From the NCBI GenBank assembly GCA_012729295.1, contig JAAYDK010000142.1, positions 1-36,536 of the forward strand: a DNA stretch of 36,536 nucleotides. Reading direction: 5' to 3'. Of the stretch, positions 26,696-36,424 are shown one piece after another. The stretch comes from Spirochaetales bacterium (GTDB taxonomy: Bacteria; Spirochaetota; Spirochaetia; Sphaerochaetales; Sphaerochaetaceae). The notes under the pieces are model-generated. The model was not told where the DNA came from. It did no database searches and saw only the letters and a list, made by a program, of their open reading frames with translations. The first letter of the stretch is position 1, and the number at the start of each line of letters is the position of its first letter. A program made the translations under genes and the position numbers.

Positions 26696-29258
26696 CAATC
26701 TCGTCGTTATGTGCGGTTAAAACAATCGAATCACCTTCGGCAAACTGTCCGGCCAAGATCATTTTAGCCAATGGATTTTCAACGAGGTTCTGAATAGTCC
26801 TCTTAATCGGCCTCGCGCCAAATTCCGGTGTATAGCCTTTTTCAGCGATTAGTGAAGATGCTTTCTCATCATAATCGAGCGTAAGATTTCGTTTTGCCAG
26901 TCGCTGTGCGAGCAGAGCCATTTGCAACTTTACGATTTGGGCAATCTGTTCTTTCCCGAGTCGCCTGAATACGATCAACTCATCGATTCTATTGATGAAT
27001 TCGGGGCGAAACGAAGCTTTTACGATAGATTCTACTGCAGCCTTCGCCGCCTGTTCATCCGGAGTATGCAGCAGCTCGTTACTTCCGAGGTTGCTCGTCA
27101 TGATTACAATAGTATTGGTAAAATCGACAACCCTACCCTGACCGTCTGTCAAACGCCCGTCGTCGAGCAGCTGGAGCAATACGTTAAAAACTTCCGGATG
27201 GGCTTTCTCGATTTCGTCGAAAAGAATGACTGAATACGGTCTGCGGCGAACGACTTCGGTCAATTGGCCGCCCTGATCGTAGCCTACATAACCAGGAGGA
27301 GCTCCAATCAGTCGGCTGACTGAGAATTTCTCCATATATTCGCTCATATCGATTCGCGTCAGAGCCTTTTCGTCATCGAAGAGGAATGAAGCCAGTACTT
27401 TAGCCAGCTCGGTTTTGCCTACTCCGGTAGGACCGGCAAATAAAAACGATCCCAACGGTCTTCGTTCATCTCCGATTCCGGTCTTATTGCGTCTGATGGC
27501 ATTGCTTACAGCTACAACGGCTTCGTTTTGCCCTATGACTCGTTCGGAAAGGATTTTTTCCAAATTCACATATTTTTCCATCTCCGAAGAAAGCATCTTG
27601 GCTACCGGGATGCCTGTCCAGTTGGAAACGATTCGCGCAATGTCGTCATCCGAGACTTCTTCACGCAACAATGGAGATCCGCTTTGCTGGAGATTGTTCA
27701 GCTGAGTCGTACCGGTTTCGATGTCTTTCATTAAAGAAGGAATCAAACCGTGTTTGATTTCGGCAGCACGTGCAAGATTTCCCTGCCTCTCTGCCTGGAC
27801 TTCCTCTTGTTTCAGTTGTTCGAGCTTCGCCTTTTTCTCACGAATCGTTGCAATTGCCTGTTTTTCATTCATCCAGCGCAGGTGCAATGCATCACGTTGG
27901 GTCTGCAAATCAGAGAGCTCAGACTGGATTTTCTCCATGCGTTTTATCGAAGCTTTGTCTGTCTCCCTACCTAATGCCTGCCGTTCGATATTCAGTTGGA
28001 GAATCTTGCGTTCGATTTGATCGAGCTCGACCGGCTGGCTTTCGATTTCCATCTTCAGCTGGCTGGCAGCCTCATCTACAAGGTCGATTGCCTTATCCGG
28101 CAGGAACCGGGCGGTTATATAGCGATCAGATAATAAGGCAGCAGCAACGAGCGCTTCATCCTTAATCCGCACGCCGTGGTGGACTTCGTAACGTTCCTTA
28201 AGGCCGCGTAATATCGCAATCGTATCCTCAACTGACGGTTCTTTTGTATACACCGGTTGGAATCGTCGTTCAAGCGCTTTATCGCTCTCGATATGCTTGC
28301 GGTATTCGTCCAGCGTCGTCGCACCTACTGCCCGTAGCTCTCCGCGTGCCAATGCAGGTTTCAAGAGATTCGAGGCATCGGTCGAGCCTTCGGCTGCACC
28401 GGCACCGACAAGAGTATGCAATTCGTCGATAAATAAGATGACAGACCCTTCGGAGCTAACAATTTCGTTGATGACAGCCTTCAAACGTTCTTCGAATTCA
28501 CCTCGAAATTTTGCTCCGGCAATCAATGCTCCGAGATCCAGCGCCAGTAATCTCTTATCCTTGAGAGAATCGGGAACGTCGCCTGCAACGATTCGCTGGG
28601 CAAGTCCTTCTACGATTGCTGTCTTGCCCACTCCCGGTTCTCCGATAAGTACCGGATTATTTTTTGTTCTCCGTGACAAAACCTGCATGACACGCCGAAT
28701 TTCATCGTCACGACCGATGACAGGATCGAGTTTTTGCGATCGTGCCAAAGCCGTCATGTCCTTACAATATTTCTCCAAAGACTGGTAGCGGCCTTCCGGA
28801 TTTTCATCGGTAACGCGCTGATTACCGCGCACCAGCTGAAGTGCCTTAAGGACATTATCCTTATTGATTCCCAAGGAACGCAACTGACGGCTCAACGGAC
28901 AGTCGTCTGCTAATACTGATAACAGATAATGCTCCGCACTAATGTACTCGTCTTTAAACAAAGAAGCCTGTTTTTCTGCTGCATACAATTGTTCTGCAAG
29001 CTTTGGAGCGAGCGAACTCTGCCCAGATTGCCCGTATGTCTTCGGCATTCTCTCTACGAGTTTGACGACTTCATTCTCGAGCTGGCTTCTAGGGATTCCG
29101 AGGCGGTCGAATAAAGGACCGAACAAACCGTCTTCCTGTTGTAAAAGCGTAAGAAACAGGTGTTCGCTTTCAATCTGCGGATTATGATATTCGCGCGCAA
29201 GAGAATCAGCGCTCTGGATTCCTTCGCGCAATTTAATGGTCATCTTGTCGAAATTCAT
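26664..29258 (-). CDS. clpB: Chaperone ClpB (protein disaggregase)
   Basis: The 864-residue product is a Hsp100 disaggregase working with DnaK. It has two Clp N repeats (residues 1-145), NBD1 with Walker A GEPGVGKT (206-213) and Walker B FIDELH, the coiled-coil middle domain (about 405-530, rich in Glu, Lys and Gln) that marks ClpB and not ClpA/ClpC, and NBD2 with Walker A GPTGVGKT (609-616) and [11 protein letters not shown]. It ends without a ClpP-binding tripeptide. A GAGGG site lies 7 nt before the ATG. I see no CIRCE element upstream. Confidence 0.98.
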   Translation of the reverse strand: MNFDKMTIKLREGIQSADSLAREYHNPQIESEHLFLTLLQQEDGLFGPLFDRLGIPRSQLENEVVKLVERMPKTYGQSGQSSLAPKLAEQLYAAEKQASLFKDEYISAEHYLLSVLADDCPLSRQLRSLGINKDNVLKALQLVRGNQRVTDENPEGRYQSLEKYCKDMTALARSQKLDPVIGRDDEIRRVMQVLSRRTKNNPVLIGEPGVGKTAIVEGLAQRIVAGDVPDSLKDKRLLALDLGALIAGAKFRGEFEERLKAVINEIVSSEGSVILFIDELHTLVGAGAAEGSTDASNLLKPALARGELRAVGATTLDEYRKHIESDKALERRFQPVYTKEPSVEDTIAILRGLKERYEVHHGVRIKDEALVAAALLSDRYITARFLPDKAIDLVDEAASQLKMEIESQPVELDQIERKILQLNIERQALGRETDKASIKRMEKIQSELSDLQTQRDALHLRWMNEKQAIATIREKKAKLEQLKQEEVQAERQGNLARAAEIKHGLIPSLMKDIETGTTQLNNLQQSGSPLLREEVSDDDIARIVSNWTGIPVAKMLSSEMEKYVNLEKILSERVIGQNEAVVAVSNAIRRNKTGIGDERRPLGSFLFAGPTGVGKTELAKVLASFLFDDEKALTRIDMSEYMEKFSVSRLIGAPPGYVGYDQGGQLTEVVRRRPYSVILFDEIEKAHPEVFNVLLQLLDDGRLTDGQGRVVDFTNTIVIMTSNLGSNELLHTPDEQAAKAAVESIVKASFRPEFINRIDELIVFRRLGKEQIAQIVKLQMALLAQRLAKRNLTLDYDEKASSLIAEKGYTPEFGARPIKRTIQNLVENPLAKMILAGQFAEGDSIVLTAHNDEIVMSRKARSDR

Positions 29259-29298
29259 TGATCAACCCTCACAAGTAGTATGATCGGCACGCAAAGAG

Positions 29299-29328
29299 AA
29301 TATACCCAATTAAAGAGGCAGGCGGCAA
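29299..29328 (-). promoter_or_regulatory. Possible promoter of clpB
   Basis: TTGCCG (29323-29328) and TATATT (29299-29304) are spaced by 18 bp, 40 bp before the ATG. The -10 box is good (5 of 6), the -35 box modest. No CIRCE repeat and no clear sigma32-type box were found in the 88-bp spacer. Confidence 0.4.
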
Positions 29329-29346
29329 ATGAGTTGGATACTTCGG

Positions 29347-29961
29347 TCAGGCAAGTTGGGTATGGGTTGTCGGTTCGAGCAACGTCATGTAGTTTGCCAC
29401 GACCTCTTTTGCTCCCACCGCATCGAAGGCATCAAGAAATGCCAGTTGGAAGCAGAACGACTCCAGTAGAATCACCAGATGTTGCGTAATCTTATTGATG
29501 TCGCAAGAGCGAACCTGTCCATTACTGATGCCGATTCGCAATAGGCGTTTGAAGAGAATATGTAGTTTCGCAGTCCTTCGAAAGATGATGTCTGAGAAAT
29601 CCATACCCTCTTTCTTAAGCTGGAGCATAACATCCATAAGCGAGGTTAGCTCATTTCGATACTGCTTAGACATATCGATGATATCGTTACAGATGGTGTT
29701 GATGCGGATAAGTACCGAATCCGCCGTATTCCAGGCATAATCGGCATACTTGGCAAACATTCTGCCGGTGACTAATTTTACAGCGTAGTAATAGATCTGT
29801 TCTTTGTCCTTAAAGTACTGGTAGATGGTCGGTCTTGAAATCCCGCATTCTGTAGCTATGAGCGAAAGGTTCGAGTCCCGGTAGCCTTCACGGGCGAATA
29901 CCTTCAGCGCTGTTTGGAGAATTTTTACTTTTCTTTCTTCATGATCTATCTTTTTTGGCAT
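29347..29961 (-). CDS. TetR/AcrR family transcriptional regulator
   Basis: The 204-residue product has a typical TetR N-terminal DNA-binding domain (about residues 8-55): ILQTALKVFAREGYRDSNLSLIATECGISRPTIYQYFKDKEQIYYYAV. The C-terminal ligand and dimer domain is not assignable to a known ligand. It is divergent from the M20 peptidase gene, with 107 bp between them holding an inverted repeat, so it probably regulates itself and that gene. The ribosome binding site (GAGAG) is weak. Confidence 0.92.
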   Translation of the reverse strand: MPKKIDHEERKVKILQTALKVFAREGYRDSNLSLIATECGISRPTIYQYFKDKEQIYYYAVKLVTGRMFAKYADYAWNTADSVLIRINTICNDIIDMSKQYRNELTSLMDVMLQLKKEGMDFSDIIFRRTAKLHILFKRLLRIGISNGQVRSCDINKITQHLVILLESFCFQLAFLDAFDAVGAKEVVANYMTLLEPTTHTQLA

Positions 29962-30005
29962 ACTCTCTGTCGGCGACCTCTCGAATCGTTCTTATATGTG
30001 CTACA

Positions 30006-30036
30006 CTATAGCATGAATACGTCAAATACGCTATAG
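30006..30036. promoter_or_regulatory. Inverted repeat, candidate TetR-type operator
   Basis: CTATAGC (30006-30012) and GCTATAG (30030-30036) are perfect 7-bp arms with a 17-bp spacer that itself contains a direct repeat AATACG-tca-AATACG (30016-30030). Both arms contain TATAG, similar to a -10 box. The repeat lies midway between the divergent regulator and peptidase genes. Operator function is inference. Confidence 0.5.
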
Positions 30037-30068
30037 AATTACGCAATAAGGAAAAAGGAGCGCATTTC

Positions 30069-31526
30069 ATGATAGTCGGATGGATAGTTCTGTTAGTCGG
30101 TCTGCTGACGGTATCAGTGGTAGTAGTTGCTCTCATAAGAACGGCGATTGCTAAAAGCAAGCACAATAAATTTTTTGAATCAAAAAATTTACCAAAGATT
30201 ACAGTTGATCGTGAAGTAGCCAAAGTACATCTGGCTGAAGCAATCGCCTGTAAAACAATCGGGGGCCGAGATTGGGCTATGGTCGATACTGGTGAATTCA
30301 CCCGATTCAGGAATGTTCTTAGAGATGCGTACCCGCTAATACATTCCAAACTAACTGTTCGACAGATCTCAGCTGACAATCTTGTATTCGTATGGGAAGG
30401 AAGCGACACTCATGCCGAACCTGTTTTATTTTGCGCTCATCAAGACGTGGTTCCTGCGGTGGAAGAACAATGGACTCACAGTCCCTTCGGAAAAGACATT
30501 TCGGACGGGTATGTATGGGGTCGGGGTAGTTTTGATATGAAGGGGCAATTGATCGCCATGCTTGAGGCAGTCGAGCAATCGCTGAAAGAAGGTGTTATCA
30601 TTCAAAGATCGCTGTGGATTGCACTCGGGTGCGATGAGGAAATCCGTGGTGAGAATGGTGCGAAGATTATTGCGCAAACATTGTTTGATGAGCATCGCAG
30701 ATTTGCGTTTGTATTCGACGAAGGCGGGGCTGTAGCCAAAGGCTTTTTTTCGATGCTCACCCAACCGGTAGCCGTAGTAGGGATGGCGGAGAAGTCTTAT
30801 GCCGATGTACGACTGACCTACCGCGGTCACGGTGGACATTCCAGTACCCCCGAGCATCCTACTCCGGTTGCCCGCCTTGCCCGCGCAATCCATCGTATCG
30901 AACAAAAGCGCCGACCAGCACGGTTCATCGCTCCAATCAAGGCCATGATGCACTCTCTGGCTCTCGAAAGTCCGCTACCGATAGCAACAGTCCTGTACAA
31001 TCCAAATTTGTTCAAACCTCTTATCGTTTCGTTATTTTCCAAAAATTCGACGATGAATGCGTTGATTCGGGACACACTGGCGGCCACTATGGTGCACGGC
31101 AGCGATGCTCCGAATGTAATCGGTGCAGTAGCGACAGCGAATATTAATATCAGAATGTTGTGCGATACACAGCTGGAAGAATTGATCGATTGGATGAAAA
31201 GGGTCATGAAAGACGAGCAGATAGAGGTAGCGGTCGCCTCTTCTAGCCCTGCTTCAAAAGCAACCGATTCGAAACACCCGAATATCGAACCGTTCTTCTG
31301 CGCCATTCGCGAGACGTTTAGCGATGCGGTGGTGTGTCCATACATCATGACCGGCGGCTCTGATGGATTATGGTACGAACAGGTCTCCGATTGTGTCGTA
31401 AGATTCTCCCCGTTCGTTATGGATAAGAACGAACTAGGAAGAATGCACGCCAACGACGAACGACTGTCGATAGACAATCTGGCAAAGGGTATCGAATTCT
31501 ATCGGAGACTCATCGTACGATTATAA
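30069..31526 (+). CDS. M20 family metallopeptidase, membrane-anchored
   Basis: The 485-residue product has an N-terminal hydrophobic helix (residues 1-28) and a catalytic domain of the M20 peptidase/aminoacylase group: AHQDVVP (His124, Asp126), GRGSFDMKG (Asp156), CDEEIRG (Glu190/Glu191) and FDEGG (Asp217). The dimerisation-domain motif GHGGHSSTPEHPTP and a late zinc histidine in GRMHAND are present. The sequence style with a membrane anchor resembles PM20D1-type carboxypeptidases, which act on N-acyl amino acids or peptides; the substrate is unknown. An AAGGAG site lies 8 nt before the ATG. Its stop codon abuts that of the convergent carbamoyltransferase gene. Confidence 0.92.
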   Translation: MIVGWIVLLVGLLTVSVVVVALIRTAIAKSKHNKFFESKNLPKITVDREVAKVHLAEAIACKTIGGRDWAMVDTGEFTRFRNVLRDAYPLIHSKLTVRQISADNLVFVWEGSDTHAEPVLFCAHQDVVPAVEEQWTHSPFGKDISDGYVWGRGSFDMKGQLIAMLEAVEQSLKEGVIIQRSLWIALGCDEEIRGENGAKIIAQTLFDEHRRFAFVFDEGGAVAKGFFSMLTQPVAVVGMAEKSYADVRLTYRGHGGHSSTPEHPTPVARLARAIHRIEQKRRPARFIAPIKAMMHSLALESPLPIATVLYNPNLFKPLIVSLFSKNSTMNALIRDTLAATMVHGSDAPNVIGAVATANINIRMLCDTQLEELIDWMKRVMKDEQIEVAVASSSPASKATDSKHPNIEPFFCAIRETFSDAVVCPYIMTGGSDGLWYEQVSDCVVRFSPFVMDKNELGRMHANDERLSIDNLAKGIEFYRRLIVRL

Positions 31527-32522
31527 TCAGATTTCAAAGGGGCACAGCGTCGCAACAAGAACAGCCTTGATGGTGTGCATACGGTTTTCGGCTTCATCGA
31601 AAACCACCGAATGTTTGCTTCTAAAAACTTCGTCGGTCACTTCCATCTCTTTCAAACCGAAACGCTGGTACACATCGGCCGCTATTGCAGTGTTTGTGTC
31701 ATGGAAGCTTGGCAGGCAATGTTCAAAAATCACCTCGGGATTACCAGATGCTTTTACCAGATCCATGGTAACACGGTAGGGCTCAAGCAATTGTATCCTT
31801 TCGGCTGTTTTCGCTTCCTCTCCCATCGATACCCAGACATCGGTATAGATGATATCGGCGTCTTTAACAGCTTCAAAAGGATCGACTGTACATCGAATAT
31901 CGCTATGAGTATCGCTTGATATTGTGGCGAGTTCGGCAAGAAATTCAGAAGGGATAGTAAGCTCTTTAGGCGATGCAACCGTACATGCCATACCGACTTT
32001 TGCAGCACCGATCATCAATGCTTTCGCAACATTGTTGCGTCCATCGCCGATATAAACGAGCTTCATTTTATGTAACGGTTTGTCGATATGCTCCATAGCT
32101 GTCATAAAATCGGCGAGTACCTGTGTCGGATGATCGTCGTCGGTCAATCCGTTATAAACAGGAACACCCGAATAGGCAGCCAAATCTTCCACGAGCTTTT
32201 GGTCGGATCCTCGATATTCGATTGCGTCATAATATCGCCCGAGTACTTTTGCGGTATCTTCGATCGACTCTTTTTTTCCCATCTGGCTGTTGGTAAGGAA
32301 CGTTACCTGGGCTCCTTCATCGAAAGCAGCTACCTCAAACGCACAGCGCGTTCTTGTCGAGGTCTTGTCGAAGATTAACACGATGTTTTTGCCTGCCAGC
32401 AGAAGGTCTCGGCGGCCGTTACGCTTTTTGTCCTTGAGTCTAATTGCCAAATCGAGCAGATGTAGTATCTCCTCGGTTGAAAAATCTTTCAGCGTTAGTA
32501 GGCTCTTCCCGGTCATGTTCAT
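31527..32522 (-). CDS. argF: Ornithine carbamoyltransferase
   Basis: The 331-residue enzyme joins carbamoyl phosphate and ornithine to form citrulline. The carbamoyl-phosphate motif STRTR, HPTQ, the ornithine loop DVWVSMGEE and HCLP are present, and the end [15 protein letters not shown] is typical. It could be anabolic (argF) or catabolic (arcB); sequence alone and a neighbourhood without other arginine genes do not decide. In the usual SQIGHKES motif the residue before KES is lysine here (SQMGKKES). An AGGAGG site lies 7 nt before the ATG, which overlaps the rmuC stop by 4 bp (ATGA). Confidence 0.95.
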   Translation of the reverse strand: MNMTGKSLLTLKDFSTEEILHLLDLAIRLKDKKRNGRRDLLLAGKNIVLIFDKTSTRTRCAFEVAAFDEGAQVTFLTNSQMGKKESIEDTAKVLGRYYDAIEYRGSDQKLVEDLAAYSGVPVYNGLTDDDHPTQVLADFMTAMEHIDKPLHKMKLVYIGDGRNNVAKALMIGAAKVGMACTVASPKELTIPSEFLAELATISSDTHSDIRCTVDPFEAVKDADIIYTDVWVSMGEEAKTAERIQLLEPYRVTMDLVKASGNPEVIFEHCLPSFHDTNTAIAADVYQRFGLKEMEVTDEVFRSKHSVVFDEAENRMHTIKAVLVATLCPFEI

Positions 32523-33787
32523 CGTGATTCCTCCTGTTCTTCCGAATCTTCACTATCCGAAGCATTATTCCAATCCATTTTCAGCATATTTTGAGCATCA
32601 GAAACGGGCAACTCTTCGACCGAGGTAAGACGGCGACGAATCGTTGTAGATTTCTTGGTCGCCAAATCTAAATCTCCCGAAGCCTGATCAAGACGTTTCT
32701 TCGTTTTTTCCAACAACTCTCCAAATTTCCCGAATTCGGTCTTTACCGCTCCCAACACTTTCCAGACTTCACTGGAACGCTGTTGTATGGCTAATGTCTT
32801 GAAACCCATCTGCAGACTGTTAAGCAAAGCTGCCAGAGTAGTGGGGCCTGCCAAAACTACATGATGGTTGCGCTGTAGTTCGTCGACGATTCCCGGCATA
32901 TTAAGTACTTCTGCATATAATCCCTCGAATGGCAAAAATAAGATTGCAAAATCGGTCGTATGGGGAACGTCGATATATTTATCGGCAATATCCTTCGCCT
33001 CGCTTTTAATTCTGATCCTGATTGCCTTTCGGGCAGTTTCGCTCAGATCGAGATTCCCTTCTTTTTGTGCGTCAAGAAGCCGTTCGTAATCCTCTTTTGG
33101 AAATTTGGCATCGATAGGGAGGAACACTTTGGAATCCTTGTCCCCCTTTCCAGGCAGACGTACGGCAAATTCAACTCTATCAGAGCTTCCCTGCTTCACT
33201 GCTACATTGGTAACATACTGATCGGGAGCCAAGATATCCTCAAGAATGGCGTGGAGTTGAAATTCACCGAGAATCCCGCGTGTTTTCACATTCCCGAGGA
33301 CTCGCTTGAGGTCTCCCACTCCGTCTGCGAGTGTCTGCATCTCGCCCAAGCTCTTGTTGACTACCGTCAATTGCTCGCTTACCAATTTGAAAGACTGACC
33401 TAGACGTTCTTCAAGCGTGGCATGAAGTTTTTCGTCGACGGTAGCCCGGATATGTTCAAGTTTCGTAGAATTGTCGTTTCTGATGAGCTCTAACTTTTGT
33501 TCAACTTGTTCTCGTACATATTTCAACTGATTTTCAGTTCTCTCAGATAACTGTTCGGTTTTTCTAGAGACTTCGTTCAGGCTTTCCTGGGTAATGGAGG
33601 CGATTTTGGAAATGCTTTCGATTGAACCGAGTTGGTTCGACTGAAGCATCGAAATCAATTCGCTACGCAGCTGAGAAGATTCTGTTCTCTGTTCCCTTGT
33701 TGATGAACGAATGGTGAGCACTGTAAGAATCGACAGTACTGCACTTGCTGCGATAATGATGGAAACGAAAATATATGCAAAGAGCAT
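32519..33787 (-). CDS. rmuC: RmuC family protein
   Basis: The 422-residue product has an N-terminal transmembrane helix (about residues 3-25), a long coiled coil (about 35-140) and the RmuC domain (about 160-370) with [56 protein letters not shown]. RmuC in E. coli limits inversion at short repeats and has a predicted nuclease-like fold. The ATG at 33787 with a GGAGG site is chosen; the frame is open for 25 more codons upstream through the metQ terminator hairpin, which is unlikely to be coding. It lies 74 bp after metQ. Confidence 0.93.
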   Translation of the reverse strand: MLFAYIFVSIIIAASAVLSILTVLTIRSSTREQRTESSQLRSELISMLQSNQLGSIESISKIASITQESLNEVSRKTEQLSERTENQLKYVREQVEQKLELIRNDNSTKLEHIRATVDEKLHATLEERLGQSFKLVSEQLTVVNKSLGEMQTLADGVGDLKRVLGNVKTRGILGEFQLHAILEDILAPDQYVTNVAVKQGSSDRVEFAVRLPGKGDKDSKVFLPIDAKFPKEDYERLLDAQKEGNLDLSETARKAIRIRIKSEAKDIADKYIDVPHTTDFAILFLPFEGLYAEVLNMPGIVDELQRNHHVVLAGPTTLAALLNSLQMGFKTLAIQQRSSEVWKVLGAVKTEFGKFGELLEKTKKRLDQASGDLDLATKKSTTIRRRLTSVEELPVSDAQNMLKMDWNNASDSEDSEEQEESR

Positions 33788-33828
33788 CGGCTCCTGCCTC
33801 CTTCGACCTGAACGCAGGCATATCGAAA

Positions 33829-33856
33829 CAGCCCCGGCCGTTTTCGGTCGGGGCTG
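33829..33856 (-). terminator. Strong hairpin after metQ (terminator or attenuator)
   Basis: CAGCCCCG (33849-33856) and CGGGGCTG (33829-33836) make an 8-bp GC-rich stem; after one mismatch, CCG-AAAA-CGG continues it. Only three T residues follow, so termination may be partial. It starts 5 nt after the metQ stop and may reduce rmuC-argF expression relative to the transporter. Confidence 0.65.
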
Positions 33857-33861
33857 GCGCA

Positions 33862-34662
33862 TTAGAACACAGTTACGACTTCGCCGTTCGGATAGGTTTT
33901 TGCAACATAATCCTTAATGACCTGGCTTTGGAGAGCCTTAACCAAGGCAACGATGGCTGCATCATTCTCGCGTCCGGCCTTCACTGCAACAACGTTCACA
34001 TACGGTGAGTCGGCACCTTCGACTACGAGACCGTCGACATTAGCGCGCAAGCCCGCTGGAATTGCATAGTTGCCGTTGATGACCGCTGCATCTACATCTT
34101 CGAGAACTCTCGGCAACGAAGCTGCTTCGATTTCGCGGAACTTAAGATTCAGCTTGTTTTCCACGATATCGAGCGGAGTAGCGGTAGTGCCTGCTTCAGC
34201 TTTGAGCTTTAACAAACCAGCGCTCTGCAAAAGCAAAAGGGCTCGGCCTTCGTTGGTCGGATCGTTGGGTATTGCGACAATGGCACCCTGCTTCAGGTCG
34301 GCAAGCTTCGAAATCTTTTTCGAATACAAAGCGAGCGGTTCGATATGGATACCGCCGGCATTTGCCAAATGAAAGCCTTTTTCCTTGTTGAAGGATTCGA
34401 GATACGGGATATGCTGGAAAAAGTTTGCATCCAGCTGCCCGCTTTCGAGAGCCTCGTTCGGCGTCACATAATCGGTGAATTCAACAATTTTTAAGGTGAT
34501 TCCGGCACTCGCGAGTTGCGGTGCAACCAGCTGCAGAAATGCTGCGTGGGGCTCTGGAGTGGCTCCTACGGTCAACACATTCTGACTCTCTTTCGCTGCT
34601 GCACCAAAGAGCAACGATCCGGCAAGTAATAAAACGACAAGACTTACGATAAGTTTCTTCAT
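33862..34662 (-). CDS. metQ: Methionine ABC transporter substrate-binding protein
   Basis: The 266-residue product is a NlpA/MetQ-type binding protein: VLTVGATPEPHAAFLQLVAPQLA, DYVTPNEALESGQLDANFFQHIPYLE, PNDPTNEGRALLLLQ and AVINGNYAIPAG. It has a signal peptide (MKKLIVSLVVLLLAGSLLFGAAA, residues 1 to about 22) but no cysteine anywhere, so it lacks the lipobox of most MetQ proteins and is probably a soluble periplasmic protein. The ATG at 34662 has an AGGAG site 8 nt upstream. It is the third gene of metNIQ. Confidence 0.95.
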   Translation of the reverse strand: MKKLIVSLVVLLLAGSLLFGAAAKESQNVLTVGATPEPHAAFLQLVAPQLASAGITLKIVEFTDYVTPNEALESGQLDANFFQHIPYLESFNKEKGFHLANAGGIHIEPLALYSKKISKLADLKQGAIVAIPNDPTNEGRALLLLQSAGLLKLKAEAGTTATPLDIVENKLNLKFREIEAASLPRVLEDVDAAVINGNYAIPAGLRANVDGLVVEGADSPYVNVVAVKAGRENDAAIVALVKALQSQVIKDYVAKTYPNGEVVTVF

Positions 34663-34680
34663 AATCAACACTCCTATTGT

Positions 34681-35343
34681 TCATCGACGCGCCATCATGC
34701 GCGCACTTAGACGATTTCCAACCAACTGGATACATTCTACCAGTACCAGTATGACGATTACCGATACGAGCATCACATCGGGTCTGAACCGCTGGTACCC
34801 GTAGCGTATTGCCAAATCTCCAAGACCGCCGCCTCCGATTGCTCCGGCCATTGCCGAATATCCGATAAGGTTGATGATGGTGAGCGTGATACCGCTTACC
34901 AGTGCAGGCATAGCCTCGGGAATCAACACCTTGATGATTATCTGCATCGGTGTCGATCCCATCGCGCGGGCGGCCTGAACGACCCCCGGATCCACCTCCT
35001 TTAAAGCTGACTCGATAATCCTTGCCACAAACGGAGCCGCAGCTATCGAAAGCGGAACGATTGTCGCGACGGTACCGATGCTGGTACCAACGATGATTCT
35101 TGATAAAGGAAACAACAAAATCATAAGAATGATGAATGGAAAAGATCTCAGGACGTTCACGATTCGTCCAAGTACATTGTTCAACACCGGTTTTGGGATA
35201 ATTCCGCCTTGCTCCTCTGGCCCGGTCGCGCACAGCAGCACGCCGATCGGCAATCCCAATGTCAATGAGAACATCGTTGAGGCGAGGACCATGATAATTG
35301 TCTCGACAGTTGCAGCACCGACAAGTCTCAATAAATCACTCAT
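34681..35343 (-). CDS. metI: Methionine ABC transporter permease
   Basis: The 220-residue product has five predicted transmembrane helices and the ABC permease EAA loop EVDPGVVQAARAMGSTPMQIIIKVLIPEAMP (about residues 118-148) that docks with MetN. Motifs LRSFPFIILMILLFPLSR and GYSAMAGAIGGGGLGDLAIRYGYQRF are characteristic of MetI. Its ATG overlaps the metN stop by one base (TAATG), and metQ follows after 18 bp. Confidence 0.97.
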   Translation of the reverse strand: MSDLLRLVGAATVETIIMVLASTMFSLTLGLPIGVLLCATGPEEQGGIIPKPVLNNVLGRIVNVLRSFPFIILMILLFPLSRIIVGTSIGTVATIVPLSIAAAPFVARIIESALKEVDPGVVQAARAMGSTPMQIIIKVLIPEAMPALVSGITLTIINLIGYSAMAGAIGGGGLGDLAIRYGYQRFRPDVMLVSVIVILVLVECIQLVGNRLSARMMARR

Positions 35344-36356
35344 TAGACCGCTTCCTCCTCGACAAGTACCCCAGCCGATTGTAAAGCCTCGACGGCTTTA
35401 GTGATTTCGCTACCTTCTCCGATAATATCGCAAATCAGCGTACCGACATCCTCATTTCCTACACGCTGGACACCTCCGGCGCGTATGTTGAATTCAACTT
35501 CACATTGTTTTTGAATTCTACTTAAAATAGGCTCGCCAGTCGAACTTCCTCTAAATCGTAAGGTAAACCGACCACCTTCGGCAGACCATCGAACCATGGT
35601 ATGGTGCTGTTCATGCTCAGCTGCAAGCGGAGAAAGGTTTGCGAGGAATTCCTTCGTAGTTGAAGATTTTGGTGATGCGAATACATCGACGACTTTTCCC
35701 TCTTCGACCACGGTTCCGTTATCAAGCACGGCAACATGTTCGCATGCATCCCGAACGACTTCCATCTGATGCGTAATCATCACTACCGAAAGCTGCATCT
35801 TTTTCTGCAGATCGCGTATCAAATTTAAAATCGAACGAGTTGTCTGGGGATCGAGCGCACTTGTGGCTTCGTCGCAAAAAAGTATATACGGATTGTTTGC
35901 GAGTGATCTGGCAATTGCAACCCGCTGCTTCTGACCACCCGATAGTGTACTGATGGGAGCATTTCCACGTCCGGCAAGATCGACCAGATCGAGTAATTCA
36001 TTTACTCGTTTTTTTATAAGCGATCGCTCAATCCCTGCGATTTCAAGCGGATAGGCGATATTCTCGAAGGCATTTCGTGATGAGAAAAGATTAAAATTCT
36101 GGAAAATCATGCCGATCTTACGTCGTTGCGAAATCAATGCGTCTTTTTGCAAGTCGTCGACGCGCTTTCCATCATAAAGGATTTCACCCGAATCAGGACG
36201 CTCAAGAAGGCTGATTAAACGTACGAGAGTTGATTTACCCGCACCGCTACGGCCAATGATGCCGTAAATGGTATTGGCCGGTATTTCAAGGCTTATGTCG
36301 TCGACAGCTCGAAGAGTTCCGTATGCTCGGCTCAAATGCTTCAAGGATATATGCAT
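35343..36356 (-). CDS. metN: Methionine ABC transporter ATP-binding protein
   Basis: The 337-residue ATPase has Walker A GRSGAGKST (residues 35-43), a Q-loop (FQNFN), signature LSGGQ (138-142), Walker B ILFCDEA (Asp162, Glu163) and the switch His196. A C-terminal NIL domain (about residues 255-337) is the methionine-sensing domain that gives trans-inhibition in E. coli MetNI. A GAGG site lies 10 nt before the ATG. It is the first gene of the metNIQ-rmuC-argF set. Confidence 0.97.
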   Translation of the reverse strand: MHISLKHLSRAYGTLRAVDDISLEIPANTIYGIIGRSGAGKSTLVRLISLLERPDSGEILYDGKRVDDLQKDALISQRRKIGMIFQNFNLFSSRNAFENIAYPLEIAGIERSLIKKRVNELLDLVDLAGRGNAPISTLSGGQKQRVAIARSLANNPYILFCDEATSALDPQTTRSILNLIRDLQKKMQLSVVMITHQMEVVRDACEHVAVLDNGTVVEEGKVVDVFASPKSSTTKEFLANLSPLAAEHEQHHTMVRWSAEGGRFTLRFRGSSTGEPILSRIQKQCEVEFNIRAGGVQRVGNEDVGTLICDIIGEGSEITKAVEALQSAGVLVEEEAV

Positions 36357-36395
36357 GCGAATTCAACCTCTTAAGCCGGTATAGCCGGGTACCAC

Positions 36396-36424
36396 ATCAT
36401 AAAAGAATCATTGCCCTTCATCAA
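36396..36424 (-). promoter_or_regulatory. Promoter of metNIQ
   Basis: TTGATG (36419-36424, 4 of 6) lies exactly 17 bp from TATGAT (36396-36401, 5 of 6). The start of transcription would be near 36389, about 32 nt before the ATG. No S-box or other riboswitch core was recognised in this leader, which is too short for one. Confidence 0.6.

Noticed and set aside
29259-29346. CIRCE or sigma32-type heat-shock element before clpB
   Set aside because: I looked for TTAGCACTC-N9-GAGTGCTAA and for sigma32 boxes and found neither; only a moderate sigma70-type match.
33788-33862. Longer RmuC start overlapping metQ
   Set aside because: It would translate the GC-rich terminator-like hairpin; the ATG at 33787 has a proper ribosome binding site and starts the transmembrane helix.
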